From the NCBI GenBank assembly GCA_964631205.1, contig CAZVWU010000001.1, forward strand, positions 124,001-188,000: a DNA stretch of 64,000 bases, given 5' to 3'. This document shows positions 6,780 through 15,690 of the stretch, piece after piece. The notes beneath the pieces are model-generated. The model had not been told where the DNA came from. It ran no database searches and saw only the letters and a list, made by a program, of their open reading frames with translations. A program made the translations under genes and the position numbers. Position 1 is the stretch's first letter. Each line of letters starts with the position of its first letter. This DNA is from CAYYYJ01 sp964631205 (GTDB lineage: Archaea; Aenigmatarchaeota; Aenigmatarchaeia; QMZP01; JACQNV01).

Positions 6780-9644
6780 ATGCTCACCAAGGAATCCCTT
6801 AAAAAGGAGTTCTCGAAGGACTGGAAAAAATATTATCAGGTTGAGGTTTTCAAAACGGAAGGGTTTGGAAGGAAGATCTGTTCTAAATGCAGAAGGGCCT
6901 TTTGGACAGTCAATCAGGACAGGGCTGTCTGCGGCGATTCGCCTTGCCAGAATTATGAGTTTATTGGCAAGCAGGTTACAGCCAAAAAATACGATTATAT
7001 AGAGATGTGGAAGGCTTTTGAGAGGTTTTTTGTAAAGAATGGCCACACTTCGATACTTAGGTACCCTGTGATAGACAGGTGGAGGCAGGACCTCTACTTT
7101 ACAATTGCATCAATTCAGGATTTCCAGAGGTTGGATAACGGGAACATGGCTTTTGTTTACCCTGCAAACCCGCTTATTGTCCCGCAGGTATCCCTAAGGT
7201 TCGGGGACATCCAGAATGTTGGCGTAACAGGAAGGCATCTGACTGGGTTTGTCATGTCAGGCCAGCATGCATTCAATTATCCAAAAGAGAAAGGGTCTTA
7301 TTTTAAGGACAGATGCATAGAACTGAATTTCAATTTTGTAAATAAAGTTCTGGGGGTCAGAAAGGAGGACATAGTTTACCATGAAGATTTCTGGGCAATG
7401 CCTGATTTTTCTGCCTTTGGCCCTTCAATTGAAACTTTCAGCCATGGGCTAGAATTTGTTAATTCTGTTTTCATGGAATTCCAGTCTGATGACCAGAAAA
7501 GTTTCAGGCCGCTTGACATGAAGGTGATAGATGTGGGTTGGGGACATGAAAGGCTTGTATGGCTGTCAAACGGGACAGAGACTAAATATGATTGTGTTTT
7601 CGGGCCTGTCACAGAGCACCTGAAAAAAACATCGGGTGTGAAAATTGACCCGAAGATATTTTCTAAATATTCAAAGCTTGCCGGGAGCCTGAATATAGAT
7701 GAAAAAATAGATGTGGGAAAAATAAGGGGAAAAATTGCAGATTCTATAGGGATTTCAGTGAACGATCTTGTCGACCAGATAGAGCCGCTTACAGCGATTT
7801 ATGCGATTGCAGATCACACAAGGACGCTTTTGTTTGCTATTGCGGACGGTGGGATACCGTCCAATATTGGAGGCGGCTATAACCTGAGGGTAATTTTGAG
7901 GAGAAGCCTTGCTTTCCTGAAACAACATAATTTTAATTTCAACCTGATGGATATTGCTGAAAGGCATGCGAAGTTTTTGAAGCCGATGTTCCCTGAACTG
8001 GCTGAAGGGCTGGAGAGCATGGAAAAAATCCTCGAGGTTGAAGAAGAAAAATACGCGAAAACGCTTTCTGAAAGCAGAAGGGTAGTGGAATCCATTTTAA
8101 AAACAAAAAAAGAGTTTGATGCACCCACATTGAAAAAGCTTTACGAGTCGAATGGGATAGCGCCGGAGACAGTGAAAGAAGTTGGGAAGGAAAATAAGAT
8201 AGAAATTAAGATACCGCAGGATTTTTACGGATCTATTTCCAAAGAGCATGCAATTGAAAAGCCAAAGGAAAAGAAAATAAAACTGGATCTGACAGGCCTC
8301 CCAGATACCGAATTGTTATTTTATAAAGATCCTGACAAGAAAGTGTTCGAAGGGAAAATTTTAAGGGTTCTGCAACCAGAAGATAAAAATTATAAGTGGA
8401 TAGTCCTGGACCAAACACTATTCTATCCTGAAAGCGGCGGGCAGGAATGGGATACAGGAAATCTTGGCGGGTCTGAAGTTTTTGATGTCCAGAAATTTGG
8501 CCATATAGTTGCGCATAAAATTGCGGATTCAAAATTTAAAGAAGGCCAGAAAGTGAAGGGGGAAATACACTGGGATAGGAGAACACAACTGATGCACCAC
8601 CATTCGGCTATCCATATAATAAATGGAGCGGCAAAAATTGTCTTGGGCAAGCATGCCTGGCAGGCTGGGACGCACAAATCTGTGGAAAAGGCGCATATAG
8701 ATGTGTCGCATTACAAAGGGCTCACAGAGGAAGAAGTTAAGAAAATAGAGCAACTGGCAAACCAGGTTGTCAGGAAAAATATCAAGACAAAAAGCAGTTT
8801 TGTCCCGAGACTGGAAGCTGAGAAAAAATTTGGCCTGGGGATTTACCAAGGCGGGCATATACCTGAAAAAAATCTCAGGATAATGGAGATACCAGGGCAC
8901 GATACAGAGGCTTGTTCAGGGACGCATGTCCATGAAACCGGTGGCATAGGGAAAATAATAATTGTAGGTACTGAAAAAATACAGGACGGTGTTGTCAGGA
9001 TAACAATAAAGGCAGGGAAAGCTGCAGAAAGGTATCTGGATGAGAATATGGAATATGCAAAAGGCATTGCAGATGTCCTAAACAAATCAGGCTTTGTGGA
9101 AATAGGCGGTTTAAAAACAAACAAGGAATCTGCAACCAAAGACCTTCAAGAGGCTGCAAAAAATTTTGGAGTTCCTTTGAACCAAGTCAAGGGCACTTTC
9201 GAAAAGTTTATCAACGAAATAAAGGGTCTGGAAAAACAGAAGACAGCAAAACCGGAAATTGTCGAGACAATATGGCAGGCTTCTGGCTTTATATTCGAGT
9301 TATGGAAATCTGAAAGAAAGGAAGCTGACAAATCAAAAGAGCAGGCCTCAAAAGGGATTGTAGCCTCACTGATAAACTCAATCAGGGGCGAAAAAATTTC
9401 CCGGATTGAAGACCTTGGCAGAAAAGAGCTTATACTGGCGGCTTCTGAAGTCTTAAAAATTAAACCAGACACTACAATAATCCTTGCAAACAAGGAAGGA
9501 GACATCATTGTGATGAGCAGAAAAGAGGATTGTGTAAAGCTGATAAAGGAAATTGCAAAAAAGGCTGGAGGGTATGGGGGAGGCAGGCCTGATTTCGCGC
9601 AGGGGAAGGTGGATCCAGGGAAATTGAAAGATTTGCAGCATTGA
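6780..9644 (+). CDS. alaS: Alanyl-tRNA synthetase, archaeal type
   Basis: A 954-residue full-length AlaRS. The N-terminal zinc-binding extension typical of archaeal enzymes (CSKCRRAFWTV...CGDSPC, about residues 38-60) precedes the class II catalytic core (about 70-480). The editing domain has HHHSAIHIINGAAK (about residue 605) and CSGTHVHETGGIGKI (about 711), which give the zinc ligands of the deacylation site. The C-Ala domain ends with GGYGGGRPDFAQGK (about 930-945), the conserved Gly-rich motif. It is divergent from the HTH gene with the palindromic operator between them, so its expression may respond to that regulator. Confidence 0.97.
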   Translation: MLTKESLKKEFSKDWKKYYQVEVFKTEGFGRKICSKCRRAFWTVNQDRAVCGDSPCQNYEFIGKQVTAKKYDYIEMWKAFERFFVKNGHTSILRYPVIDRWRQDLYFTIASIQDFQRLDNGNMAFVYPANPLIVPQVSLRFGDIQNVGVTGRHLTGFVMSGQHAFNYPKEKGSYFKDRCIELNFNFVNKVLGVRKEDIVYHEDFWAMPDFSAFGPSIETFSHGLEFVNSVFMEFQSDDQKSFRPLDMKVIDVGWGHERLVWLSNGTETKYDCVFGPVTEHLKKTSGVKIDPKIFSKYSKLAGSLNIDEKIDVGKIRGKIADSIGISVNDLVDQIEPLTAIYAIADHTRTLLFAIADGGIPSNIGGGYNLRVILRRSLAFLKQHNFNFNLMDIAERHAKFLKPMFPELAEGLESMEKILEVEEEKYAKTLSESRRVVESILKTKKEFDAPTLKKLYESNGIAPETVKEVGKENKIEIKIPQDFYGSISKEHAIEKPKEKKIKLDLTGLPDTELLFYKDPDKKVFEGKILRVLQPEDKNYKWIVLDQTLFYPESGGQEWDTGNLGGSEVFDVQKFGHIVAHKIADSKFKEGQKVKGEIHWDRRTQLMHHHSAIHIINGAAKIVLGKHAWQAGTHKSVEKAHIDVSHYKGLTEEEVKKIEQLANQVVRKNIKTKSSFVPRLEAEKKFGLGIYQGGHIPEKNLRIMEIPGHDTEACSGTHVHETGGIGKIIIVGTEKIQDGVVRITIKAGKAAERYLDENMEYAKGIADVLNKSGFVEIGGLKTNKESATKDLQEAAKNFGVPLNQVKGTFEKFINEIKGLEKQKTAKPEIVETIWQASGFIFELWKSERKEADKSKEQASKGIVASLINSIRGEKISRIEDLGRKELILAASEVLKIKPDTTIILANKEGDIIVMSRKEDCVKLIKEIAKKAGGYGGGRPDFAQGKVDPGKLKDLQH

Positions 9645-9645
9645 T

Positions 9646-9924
9646 TTATTTGTCTTCTCCTTCTGCCATAATTTCCAGCTGCCTTAGAAGGTCTTGGTCA
9701 ACAGCCTCGAATTCTTCAGCTGTTTGTATATATGTGAACAGTTCTTTGAAACGGTATTCACCTGCACATAGGCTTCCGCTTGGGTAAGTTCTTCGCACCA
9801 AGCCGTTTCCATATTTCAGCTCCAGCACAAGCATGTCAAAGTAAGGGCCAACAGAATTTATCCTTCTAAGAGACAGCTCCATGCCGCACCCTAAACTTCT
9901 CCTGGCAACAGTATCTTCTGACAT
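9646..9924 (-). CDS. Hypothetical protein
   Basis: A 92-residue soluble protein, unrecognised. It has a beta-rich centre (ELSLRRINSVGPYFDMLVLELKYG) and an acidic helical C-terminus ending EIMAEGEDK. It contains two cysteines but no zinc-ribbon spacing. It converges with alaS with a one-base gap, so no terminator fits between the two stops. Confidence 0.55.
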   Translation of the reverse strand: MSEDTVARRSLGCGMELSLRRINSVGPYFDMLVLELKYGNGLVRRTYPSGSLCAGEYRFKELFTYIQTAEEFEAVDQDLLRQLEIMAEGEDK

Positions 9925-9968
9925 AATCTTCTATAAAATATTAAATCTAAACTTATCAAGCAACTGGA

Positions 9969-10424
9969 TTAGAAATTCTTCAGTATGCAATCCTTTGGCT
10001 GGAGAAGGGCGACATCGCAGAAAGCGTCAAGAAGGCCTTTTTCTGTCACATCGGTGATTTGCTTTGTTGACCTTCCTGTTACCTGAATCAAGTCTTTGTC
10101 CGCGTCTGCGTCGACCAACACAGTGTTAGGGTATTTTGTGGAGAATGCCTCCAACACGGGCCTATACTCTGCGCATTTTGTGCAATCTTTTGTGTGCAAA
10201 AACTCAAATATGGTGACACCGTTTTTGAGAAGGGCTGCCTTTTCCTCTTCAGTCAAAGCCCGTGTTGTATGGCGTTCTATTGTTTTTTCTTCAGCGGGGG
10301 CTGGCTCGTTTTCCAGGCCGGTATTCCTCACGCTGTTCAGGGCTGCAAAGCCAATAGTAGAGAAAAACATTATAAAAATCATTGCAAGCCCTATAAACTG
10401 GTATTTCCTTCTTTTGTCATGCAT
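9969..10424 (-). CDS. Membrane-anchored thioredoxin-like protein
   Basis: A 151-residue protein with an N-terminal membrane anchor or signal (about residues 10-30) and a thioredoxin-like domain facing outside. The redox motif is C81-T-K-C84 in FEFLHTKDCTKCAEYRPV, placed after the first beta strand as in thioredoxins. A second pair, C136 and C146, lies near the C-terminus. It is shorter than classical DsbA-like proteins, and a cis-proline is not obvious, so activity is uncertain. A role in extracytoplasmic thiol chemistry is inferred. Confidence 0.65.
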   Translation of the reverse strand: MHDKRRKYQFIGLAMIFIMFFSTIGFAALNSVRNTGLENEPAPAEEKTIERHTTRALTEEEKAALLKNGVTIFEFLHTKDCTKCAEYRPVLEAFSTKYPNTVLVDADADKDLIQVTGRSTKQITDVTEKGLLDAFCDVALLQPKDCILKNF

Positions 10425-10473
10425 ATATAGAATATAGCAGGCAGAATAAAAAGTTTAGCGACAGCCACCATCA

Positions 10474-10514
10474 AGCCTCTTCCAGATTCCTGTACATTGT
10501 CTTTGGCATTATCC
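10474..10514 (-). pseudogene. Remnant of an AbrB-like gene 3' end
   Basis: On the minus strand this stretch reads IMPKTMYRNLEEA then stop, matching the C-terminus of the intact AbrB-like protein at 11043-11201 (IMPKTMYKNMEAM). The nucleotide match includes 22 identical bases (10493-10514 against 11065-11086). Upstream of it the frame is broken by a stop. It lies downstream of the 160-residue hypothetical gene, so that gene is bracketed by an intact and a degenerate copy. Confidence 0.65.
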
Positions 10515-10557
10515 ATGATTTTTAAATTAAGCAGCTCAAGGGGTGCCCATATTTTTC

Positions 10558-11040
10558 TTATTCCTTCTCAAGGTTCTTGAAGAAATTGGGTTTATCGTCT
10601 TCTCGACTATCTCTCATAGGCTTTGGTTTATAATCACTGTCTGTAACCAAAGACAGCTTTTTTGCTAAAGCTTTATCTTCAGGCCTCCAGCTCGCTACCA
10701 TTCTAGGTCCAATTTTTTCCCACGCTTCTGGAGGAAGTTCATCCAATTCTCGAGAATACCTTATCCAAGGATCTTCCCGATTTGTTAAGTATGGATCTTC
10801 ATCTCTCTGAAGTTTTTCTTCGTAGAAAAAAAGTGCCTTTGTTTCCCCCAGTTCATCAATAGTATCTATTCTTCTGAATTTGTAAGTATCAGAAAAGCTT
10901 GAATCCACTTGATTAGGAAATCGAAAAACCAATAAATCAGAAGCAGGATAAAGTCTGATTCGAATAGTGTTCATATCTCTAGCACTACACTCCCATTGTT
11001 CATTTCCTTCCAGACCTTTAGTGTAACTCCATTTAACCAT
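10558..11040 (-). CDS. Hypothetical protein
   Basis: A 160-residue protein, unrecognised. The N-terminal half is beta-rich (TIRIRLYPASDLLVFRF), the C-terminal half charged and proline-rich (YKPKPMRDSREDDKPNFF). There is no signal or membrane segment. Its start follows the stop of the AbrB-like gene by two bases, indicating cotranscription. A degenerate AbrB 3' fragment lies beyond its stop, which suggests the gene arrived by insertion or by duplication of the region. Confidence 0.6.
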   Translation of the reverse strand: MVKWSYTKGLEGNEQWECSARDMNTIRIRLYPASDLLVFRFPNQVDSSFSDTYKFRRIDTIDELGETKALFFYEEKLQRDEDPYLTNREDPWIRYSRELDELPPEAWEKIGPRMVASWRPEDKALAKKLSLVTDSDYKPKPMRDSREDDKPNFFKNLEKE

Positions 11041-11042
11041 AT

Positions 11043-11201
11043 CTACATAGCCTCCATATTCTTATACATTGTCTTTGGCATTATCCTCATCTCGCCTTCG
11101 CCAACAACCAAAACAAGCTTCTTGCCTCTAAAGCTGTTCATCACAGCCTTTGGTATCAAAACCTTCCCTTTCTCGTCAAGCCTCACATCAAATTTTTGCA
11201 T
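11043..11201 (-). CDS. AbrB/MazE-like DNA-binding protein
   Basis: A 52-residue swapped-hairpin AbrB-type protein: FDVRLDEKGKVLIPKAVMNS is the usual N-terminal strand and helix, followed by KKLVLVVGEGEMRIMPK. I start at the ATG giving MQKFDVRL. A TTG at 11267 would add 22 residues that do not resemble the family. Such proteins act as transition-state regulators or antitoxins; which applies here is unknown. Two palindromic operators lie between it and the divergent scpA. Confidence 0.75.
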   Translation of the reverse strand: MQKFDVRLDEKGKVLIPKAVMNSFRGKKLVLVVGEGEMRIMPKTMYKNMEAM

Positions 11202-11335
11202 AATTATGAACGAATTCCAGTGGCGTGTTTCAGAGGCAAAAACCTCATCATTACAGCAACCACTCAAAATTTATACCATTAAGATGGTTTGGGGGTTTAT
11301 AAATGTTATCACTAATTTAAGACGAAAGATGGCTA

Positions 11336-11350
11336 TATAACACTGTTATA
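11336..11350. promoter_or_regulatory. Palindromic operator TATAACACTGTTATA, copy 1
   Basis: A 15-bp palindrome with one central unpaired base, between the divergent AbrB-like gene and scpA. It shares the same 15 bases with 11379-11393, 44273-44287 and 61894-61908. Confidence 0.75.
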
Positions 11351-11378
11351 CAAAAGCTACCTAACTAATAGCCATAAA

Positions 11379-11393
11379 TATAACACTGTTATA
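11379..11393. promoter_or_regulatory. Palindromic operator TATAACACTGTTATA, copy 2
   Basis: Identical to the site at 11336 and 43 bp from it, which is four helical turns and so puts the two sites on the same face of the DNA. It ends 8 bp before the scpA TATA box at 11402, so binding here should block TBP/TFB access. Confidence 0.75.
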
Positions 11394-11401
11394 TCAAACC
11401 C

Positions 11402-11409
11402 TATATAAG
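11402..11409 (+). promoter_or_regulatory. TATA box of scpAB
   Basis: TATATAAG lies about 26-33 bp before the scpA ATG at 11435, the spacing of a leaderless archaeal transcript. The palindromic operator is immediately upstream. Confidence 0.6.
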
Positions 11410-11434
11410 CCACTTTAACAATACTATATCATGT

Positions 11435-12256
11435 ATGCTCAACAATCTAAATGGGAATTCTGGCACCGAGAATAAGATTGTGCAGTTGATGATGGCTGAT
11501 TATTCGTGGGAACAGGTGGTTTACGACATTATTGCTTCTCAGGGCCTTGACCCCTGGAACCTTGACCTGAACCTTCTTTCCCAAAGCTTCCTTTCTTACA
11601 TGAAAAAAATAGATGAACTCGACTTCAGAATCCCTGCAAAATACATCATAATCTCCTCAGTCATCCTGAGGATGAAATCAGACAATATGAGGCTCCTTGA
11701 CATGCCTTCTGACTCGGACAACGGGATTGCCGAAGAAGAAAGCTTCGACCCGCAGTTCAGCCAGCTTAGCCTGCCAAAAGGGTTCAACATGGCTCTTTTC
11801 AATGCGCAGGAAAGCAGGAGGCCCACAAAGCAGATAATGGTTACAGACCTCATCTATGCCCTTAGGAAAGTCCTCAGCAAGCAGGAAATCCGGCAGATAA
11901 AAATGGCTGCAGCAAGGGAAAAATTAAAAATTAACACAGACAGCATAATCGACAGGATAAACAGAGTCTACGAAAAAATAAACTCGATGTTAGGCAGGGT
12001 TCAGCAGCAGGAAGTCCCATTCTCCCAGGTAGTTGACAAATGGGAAAAGCAGTCAGTTGTCCAGCATTTCCTGCCTCTTATCTATCTCGAGAATGAAAAA
12101 AAAGTCAGCTGCAGGCAGGAAGAATTTTTCGATGAGATATTTATTAAGAAGCAATCAAATGGCCAGGGTATTGATAAAATAGAGCCGGAAAATATAAAAG
12201 AAATAAAAGGCAGCAAAGACAGAATAAAGCCAAGAAAAGCCAAAATTAAAAAATAA
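11435..12256 (+). CDS. scpA: Segregation and condensation protein A (kleisin)
   Basis: A 273-residue kleisin that would bridge SMC heads during chromosome condensation and segregation. The N-terminal helical domain starts SWEQVVYDIIASQGLDPWNLDL, the characteristic ScpA pattern (residues 24-45), followed by FLSYMKKIDELDFRIPAKYIIISSVILRMKS. The C-terminal part carries the winged-helix remnant and a lysine-rich tail. It is followed after 2 bp by scpB, so the two form an operon behind the double-operator promoter. Confidence 0.92.
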   Translation: MLNNLNGNSGTENKIVQLMMADYSWEQVVYDIIASQGLDPWNLDLNLLSQSFLSYMKKIDELDFRIPAKYIIISSVILRMKSDNMRLLDMPSDSDNGIAEEESFDPQFSQLSLPKGFNMALFNAQESRRPTKQIMVTDLIYALRKVLSKQEIRQIKMAAAREKLKINTDSIIDRINRVYEKINSMLGRVQQQEVPFSQVVDKWEKQSVVQHFLPLIYLENEKKVSCRQEEFFDEIFIKKQSNGQGIDKIEPENIKEIKGSKDRIKPRKAKIKK

Positions 12257-12258
12257 TT

Positions 12259-13230
12259 ATGGAAACCCAAATGACATCCTCTGATGTGCAGAAGAACCTG
12301 ATAGAGTCAGCCTTGTTTATGGCGACAAAACCATTAAGCCTCGAGGAGCTGATGAGGATAAGCGGAATAGGGTCTCTTGGATACCTGAAAGAAACAGTCA
12401 AAAGCCTGCAAAAAGACTATTCAGAAAAAGGGCTGGAAATAATACAAACCCCAGAAGGCTGGCAGATGAAAGTCAAAAAGGAATACCTCCCGAATGTAGC
12501 AAGCCTCACCCAGCACGCAGACCTCTCAGATGGCTGCAAAAAAACTTTGGCCCTTGTGTTATACCATGAGCCGCTAAAACAGTCTGAGCTTGTAAAAACA
12601 CAGGGAACCAAAGCCTATGTATATGTAAAGGAGCTGGAAAAGCGCGGCCTTTTGAAGGCTGAAAGAAAGGGCCACACAAAATTATTGAAAATTGCATCCG
12701 AGTTTGAAAACTATTTTGGAGACACCAAAGAGGAAATAAAAAAGAGGCTTGTAGAAGCAATGGAAAATTTTGATATTGCAGATTCAAAGCCTGAACCGGA
12801 AAACGAAAATCAAAAAACCCTGGAAGAATATGCGGATACACAAGTAGATATACCATTTTCCTTTCTAGATAAACAGGCCACCTTTTTGAAAAATAAAAAT
12901 AATAAAAATGAAAAGCAGGAAATTACAGAAGACGATGAAGCCCTGCCATTTTCTTTTCTAAAGAAAAACATACACTACAAAAAAGAAACCAAAAAACAAG
13001 AAGCAATGACTACAGAAGACGATGAAGCTCTGGAAGAGCCTCAGAAATCAAAAAACCTCAAGCCTATAAAAAGGGAAAAGCCTGTAAAAATAAAAATAAA
13101 ATACCCCAAAGAAGACAAAAAAATCAAAACAGAAGAAAAACCTGCGGAAACCAAGCCAATAAATAAAGTGGCTGCAAAGCAGGACCTTTCTGGAATAAAG
13201 GAATTGACTGTAGACGATTTGAAAAAGTAG
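12259..13230 (+). CDS. scpB: Segregation and condensation protein B with long acidic/basic tail
   Basis: A 323-residue ScpB. Two winged-helix domains occupy about residues 10-165 (LIESALFMATKPLSLEELMRI; LALVLYHEPLKQSELVKTQG). Beyond about residue 175 comes a long disordered Glu/Lys-rich extension that usual ScpB lacks or has shorter. That tail carries two copies of a short motif, IPFSFLDK and LPFSFLKK, and two of TEDDEAL, and ends in a small motif LSGIKELTVDDLKK. The repeats look like docking motifs for a partner, by inference. It partners ScpA and SMC. Confidence 0.9.
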   Translation: METQMTSSDVQKNLIESALFMATKPLSLEELMRISGIGSLGYLKETVKSLQKDYSEKGLEIIQTPEGWQMKVKKEYLPNVASLTQHADLSDGCKKTLALVLYHEPLKQSELVKTQGTKAYVYVKELEKRGLLKAERKGHTKLLKIASEFENYFGDTKEEIKKRLVEAMENFDIADSKPEPENENQKTLEEYADTQVDIPFSFLDKQATFLKNKNNKNEKQEITEDDEALPFSFLKKNIHYKKETKKQEAMTTEDDEALEEPQKSKNLKPIKREKPVKIKIKYPKEDKKIKTEEKPAETKPINKVAAKQDLSGIKELTVDDLKK

Positions 13231-13557
13231 CTAGTCCCAGAAATCTATTTCTCCTGTAGCAAACACTTTTAATCGTTCTCTTACATCTCCCCTTTCTTCT
13301 AAACGCACTGGAAGAACATCAAGATCATTATAAGTAAAAGGATGCATCCCTTTTCCATATTGGCCACTTATTACAAAACCAGGAACAGTAACAGAAACCC
13401 TTCCATTTCTAATTTGCTGCTGAAAAATCAATTCTCTCCCACCATATCCAATTATTTTATAAGGATAAGCAGTAATTTCTTGATTCCCGTCCCTGATAGT
13501 CCATCCATCTTCCGGCATATAAGTATATTCTGTGACTCTCCTTCCTTGATTTCCCAT
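13231..13557 (-). CDS. Hypothetical protein
   Basis: A 108-residue, beta-strand-rich soluble protein, unrecognised (WTIRDGNQEITAYPYKIIGYGG; RVSVTVPGFVISGQYG). It has no membrane segment. Its stop abuts the scpB stop without a gap. It is divergent from rqcH with about 78 bp between them. Confidence 0.5.
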   Translation of the reverse strand: MGNQGRRVTEYTYMPEDGWTIRDGNQEITAYPYKIIGYGGRELIFQQQIRNGRVSVTVPGFVISGQYGKGMHPFTYNDLDVLPVRLEERGDVRERLKVFATGEIDFWD

Positions 13558-13634
13558 AGCGAGTAATTTATGCCCAAAGCTTTAAATACCTTCATGGGCT
13601 ATTAAGCCTCATAAGCACTAATTCTAAAATAACA

Positions 13635-15581
13635 ATGGTTATGCCAAAAGAAGAGATAGCGTCCTTAGAGATGCATTTTCTTGTTAAAGAGCTGGAAAGA
13701 AACCTCGCCGGCGGAATAATCAAAAAAATCTACCAATATGGCTCAAAAGAAAACTACCAGTTCCTTTTTGAAATATATAAAAACAAGGAAAACCTCTGGC
13801 TTTATTTTGATTCCTCAACTATTTTCCTCACAGAATATAAGAAAGCATCCCCTTTAGAGCCGCCGAGCTTCTGCATGTTTCTGAGAAAACATCTGATGGG
13901 CTCCAAGATCAGGCGGGTCTCGCAATATAGATTCGACAGAATAATTGAAATAGAAACAGAAAGCAACTTCCTAATACTCGAATTGTTTTCGCGGGGAAAT
14001 GTGATCCTCACGGATTCATCCAGAAAAATAATAATGCCTCTGGAAATGCAAAGGTGGAAGGACAGGGAAATAAAGCCCAGAATTTACTATAAATACCCGC
14101 CTTCTGGAATAAATCCATTTGGAATCGACCTTGATACATTCAGGAAAATAATCTCAAAGGAAGAAAAAACAATCTCCTCTGTTTTCGCAGTAGGGTTTGG
14201 GTTCGGGAAAGAATACGCAGCCGAAATCTGCCATTCAGCAAAAATAGACCCTGCAAAGCTCTCAAAAGACCTTACACTTGAGCAGATTATCAGCATCTAT
14301 GGTATTCTTGAAAATCTTGATAAAATCCAGGTAAAGCCAACCATCTATACAGATTTTGTCTCAGTTTTCCCAATGGAGACATTTGCAAACAGAAAGCCTG
14401 TAAAAGAAAACATAGAGACAATTTCAAAAGCCTTTGATGAATATTTTTCGCCAAAAACACTAAAGGCCCAGGGAGAAAAGCCAGCCAAAAATCCTGAACA
14501 GCAGGAAAAGAAAATGGAGCACATACTGAAAACCCAGAAAGAGGCTCAGGAGAAGCTCTCAAAAAAGCTTGATGACTCAAAATCAAATGCAGATCTCATA
14601 TATCTCAACTACACCCTCGTAGAATCCATACTCTCCACAATAAACAAGCTTCTGAAACTCGGCAAAAAATGGCCTGAAATCAAGCAGCTAATAGAAGCTG
14701 AAGACACTCCTGAAGCAAATGCAATCAACGAAATAAAAGAGCATGGAGGAACCATAATTATCAGCCTGTCAGGCAAAAAATTTGAATTAGACATAAATAA
14801 ATCAGTCCAAGAAAATGCTGAGATGTATTTTGTTGACGCCAAAAAAACAAAAAGCAAGCTTGAGGGCGTCAAATCTGCAATTGAAAAAGGCATAGCTAAA
14901 GCAGAAACTATCCAGCCAGCAGACAGAGAAACGCCTGAAGTGAAGCAGAGAAAGAAGTGGTATGAAAAATTCAAGTGGTTCTTATCCTCCAGCAGCATGC
15001 TTGTGATTGCCGGAAGGGATGCTACCCAAAACGAAAACATAGTAAAAAAGCACACAGAACCAAACGATTTCCTTTTCCATGCTGACATACATGGCGCAGC
15101 ATTTGTTTTAGTGAAATCAGATGGCAAAAAAATAGACGAAGTGACAATGAAGGAAGCTTCTGAATTTTCAGCCGCCTGCTCAAAAGCATGGATAAGGGGG
15201 ATTGGAAATGTGGATGTCTATGCCTTCAGGCCAGAGCAGGCAACAAAACCTTCCGGCTCCCTCCCAAAAGGCTCTTTTGTAATCCAAGGCCAAAGAATCT
15301 GGTTCAGGGACATGCCATTGAAACTTTCTGTTGGCATCCAAATAATCAGGGACAAAAACCTGGCAAAAGTAATTTCAGGCCCTGTGATGGCTGTCCGAAA
15401 GCATTCAAATTATTTCCTCACAATCCAGCCCGGCCATAAAGACTCGCTGGAACTCTCAAGAGAAATCAAAAATAAAATTCTTTTGAAATCCGTCCCTGAA
15501 GACCGATATTTTATAGAAAAAATCCCAATAGGGGAAATCCAGATCCATATTCCCTCCGGAAAGGGCGAAATAGTGGAATAG
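13635..15581 (+). CDS. rqcH: RqcH/NEMF-family ribosome quality-control protein (NFACT)
   Basis: A 648-residue NFACT-family protein, the archaeal Rqc2/RqcH homologue that binds stalled large ribosomal subunits. The NFACT-N domain (about 1-270) includes FCMFLRKHLMGSKIRRVSQY. A coiled coil rich in Lys/Glu/Gln spans about 280-430. The NFACT-R domain (about 440-560) contains NDFLFHADIHGAAFVLVK, matching the conserved DxxFH region. An alternative ATG lies two codons downstream of the chosen start. It is followed directly by an AAAGAAA/TTTCTTT hairpin. Confidence 0.93.
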   Translation: MVMPKEEIASLEMHFLVKELERNLAGGIIKKIYQYGSKENYQFLFEIYKNKENLWLYFDSSTIFLTEYKKASPLEPPSFCMFLRKHLMGSKIRRVSQYRFDRIIEIETESNFLILELFSRGNVILTDSSRKIIMPLEMQRWKDREIKPRIYYKYPPSGINPFGIDLDTFRKIISKEEKTISSVFAVGFGFGKEYAAEICHSAKIDPAKLSKDLTLEQIISIYGILENLDKIQVKPTIYTDFVSVFPMETFANRKPVKENIETISKAFDEYFSPKTLKAQGEKPAKNPEQQEKKMEHILKTQKEAQEKLSKKLDDSKSNADLIYLNYTLVESILSTINKLLKLGKKWPEIKQLIEAEDTPEANAINEIKEHGGTIIISLSGKKFELDINKSVQENAEMYFVDAKKTKSKLEGVKSAIEKGIAKAETIQPADRETPEVKQRKKWYEKFKWFLSSSSMLVIAGRDATQNENIVKKHTEPNDFLFHADIHGAAFVLVKSDGKKIDEVTMKEASEFSAACSKAWIRGIGNVDVYAFRPEQATKPSGSLPKGSFVIQGQRIWFRDMPLKLSVGIQIIRDKNLAKVISGPVMAVRKHSNYFLTIQPGHKDSLELSREIKNKILLKSVPEDRYFIEKIPIGEIQIHIPSGKGEIVE

Positions 15582-15586
15582 CACTT

Positions 15587-15617
15587 TTTCTTTTCTGTTC
15601 ATTCTATCGAAAAGAAA
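15587..15617 (+). repeat. TTTCTTTTC/GAAAAGAAA hairpin element, copy F
   Basis: A perfect 9-bp inverted repeat (15587-15595 with 15609-15617) with a 13-base loop, five bases after the rqcH stop. Its loop resembles that of copy E (CTATTAATTCTATTC there, TGTTCATTCTATC here), so the two are probably related. No second purine run follows, unlike the longer copies. It may form the rqcH mRNA 3' end. Confidence 0.5.
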
Positions 15618-15690
15618 CCTACCGTTATGATTGTATCTGTTCCAGCCCCTTCCAAATGTTTAAATAACTTCCTATAGATAGTTCTCCATT

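Noticed and set aside
13628..13642. ATAACAATGGTTATG before rqcH as a further copy of the TATAACA operator
   Set aside because: It is only half-palindromic (AACA against GGTT) and overlaps the rqcH start codons, so it is likely chance.
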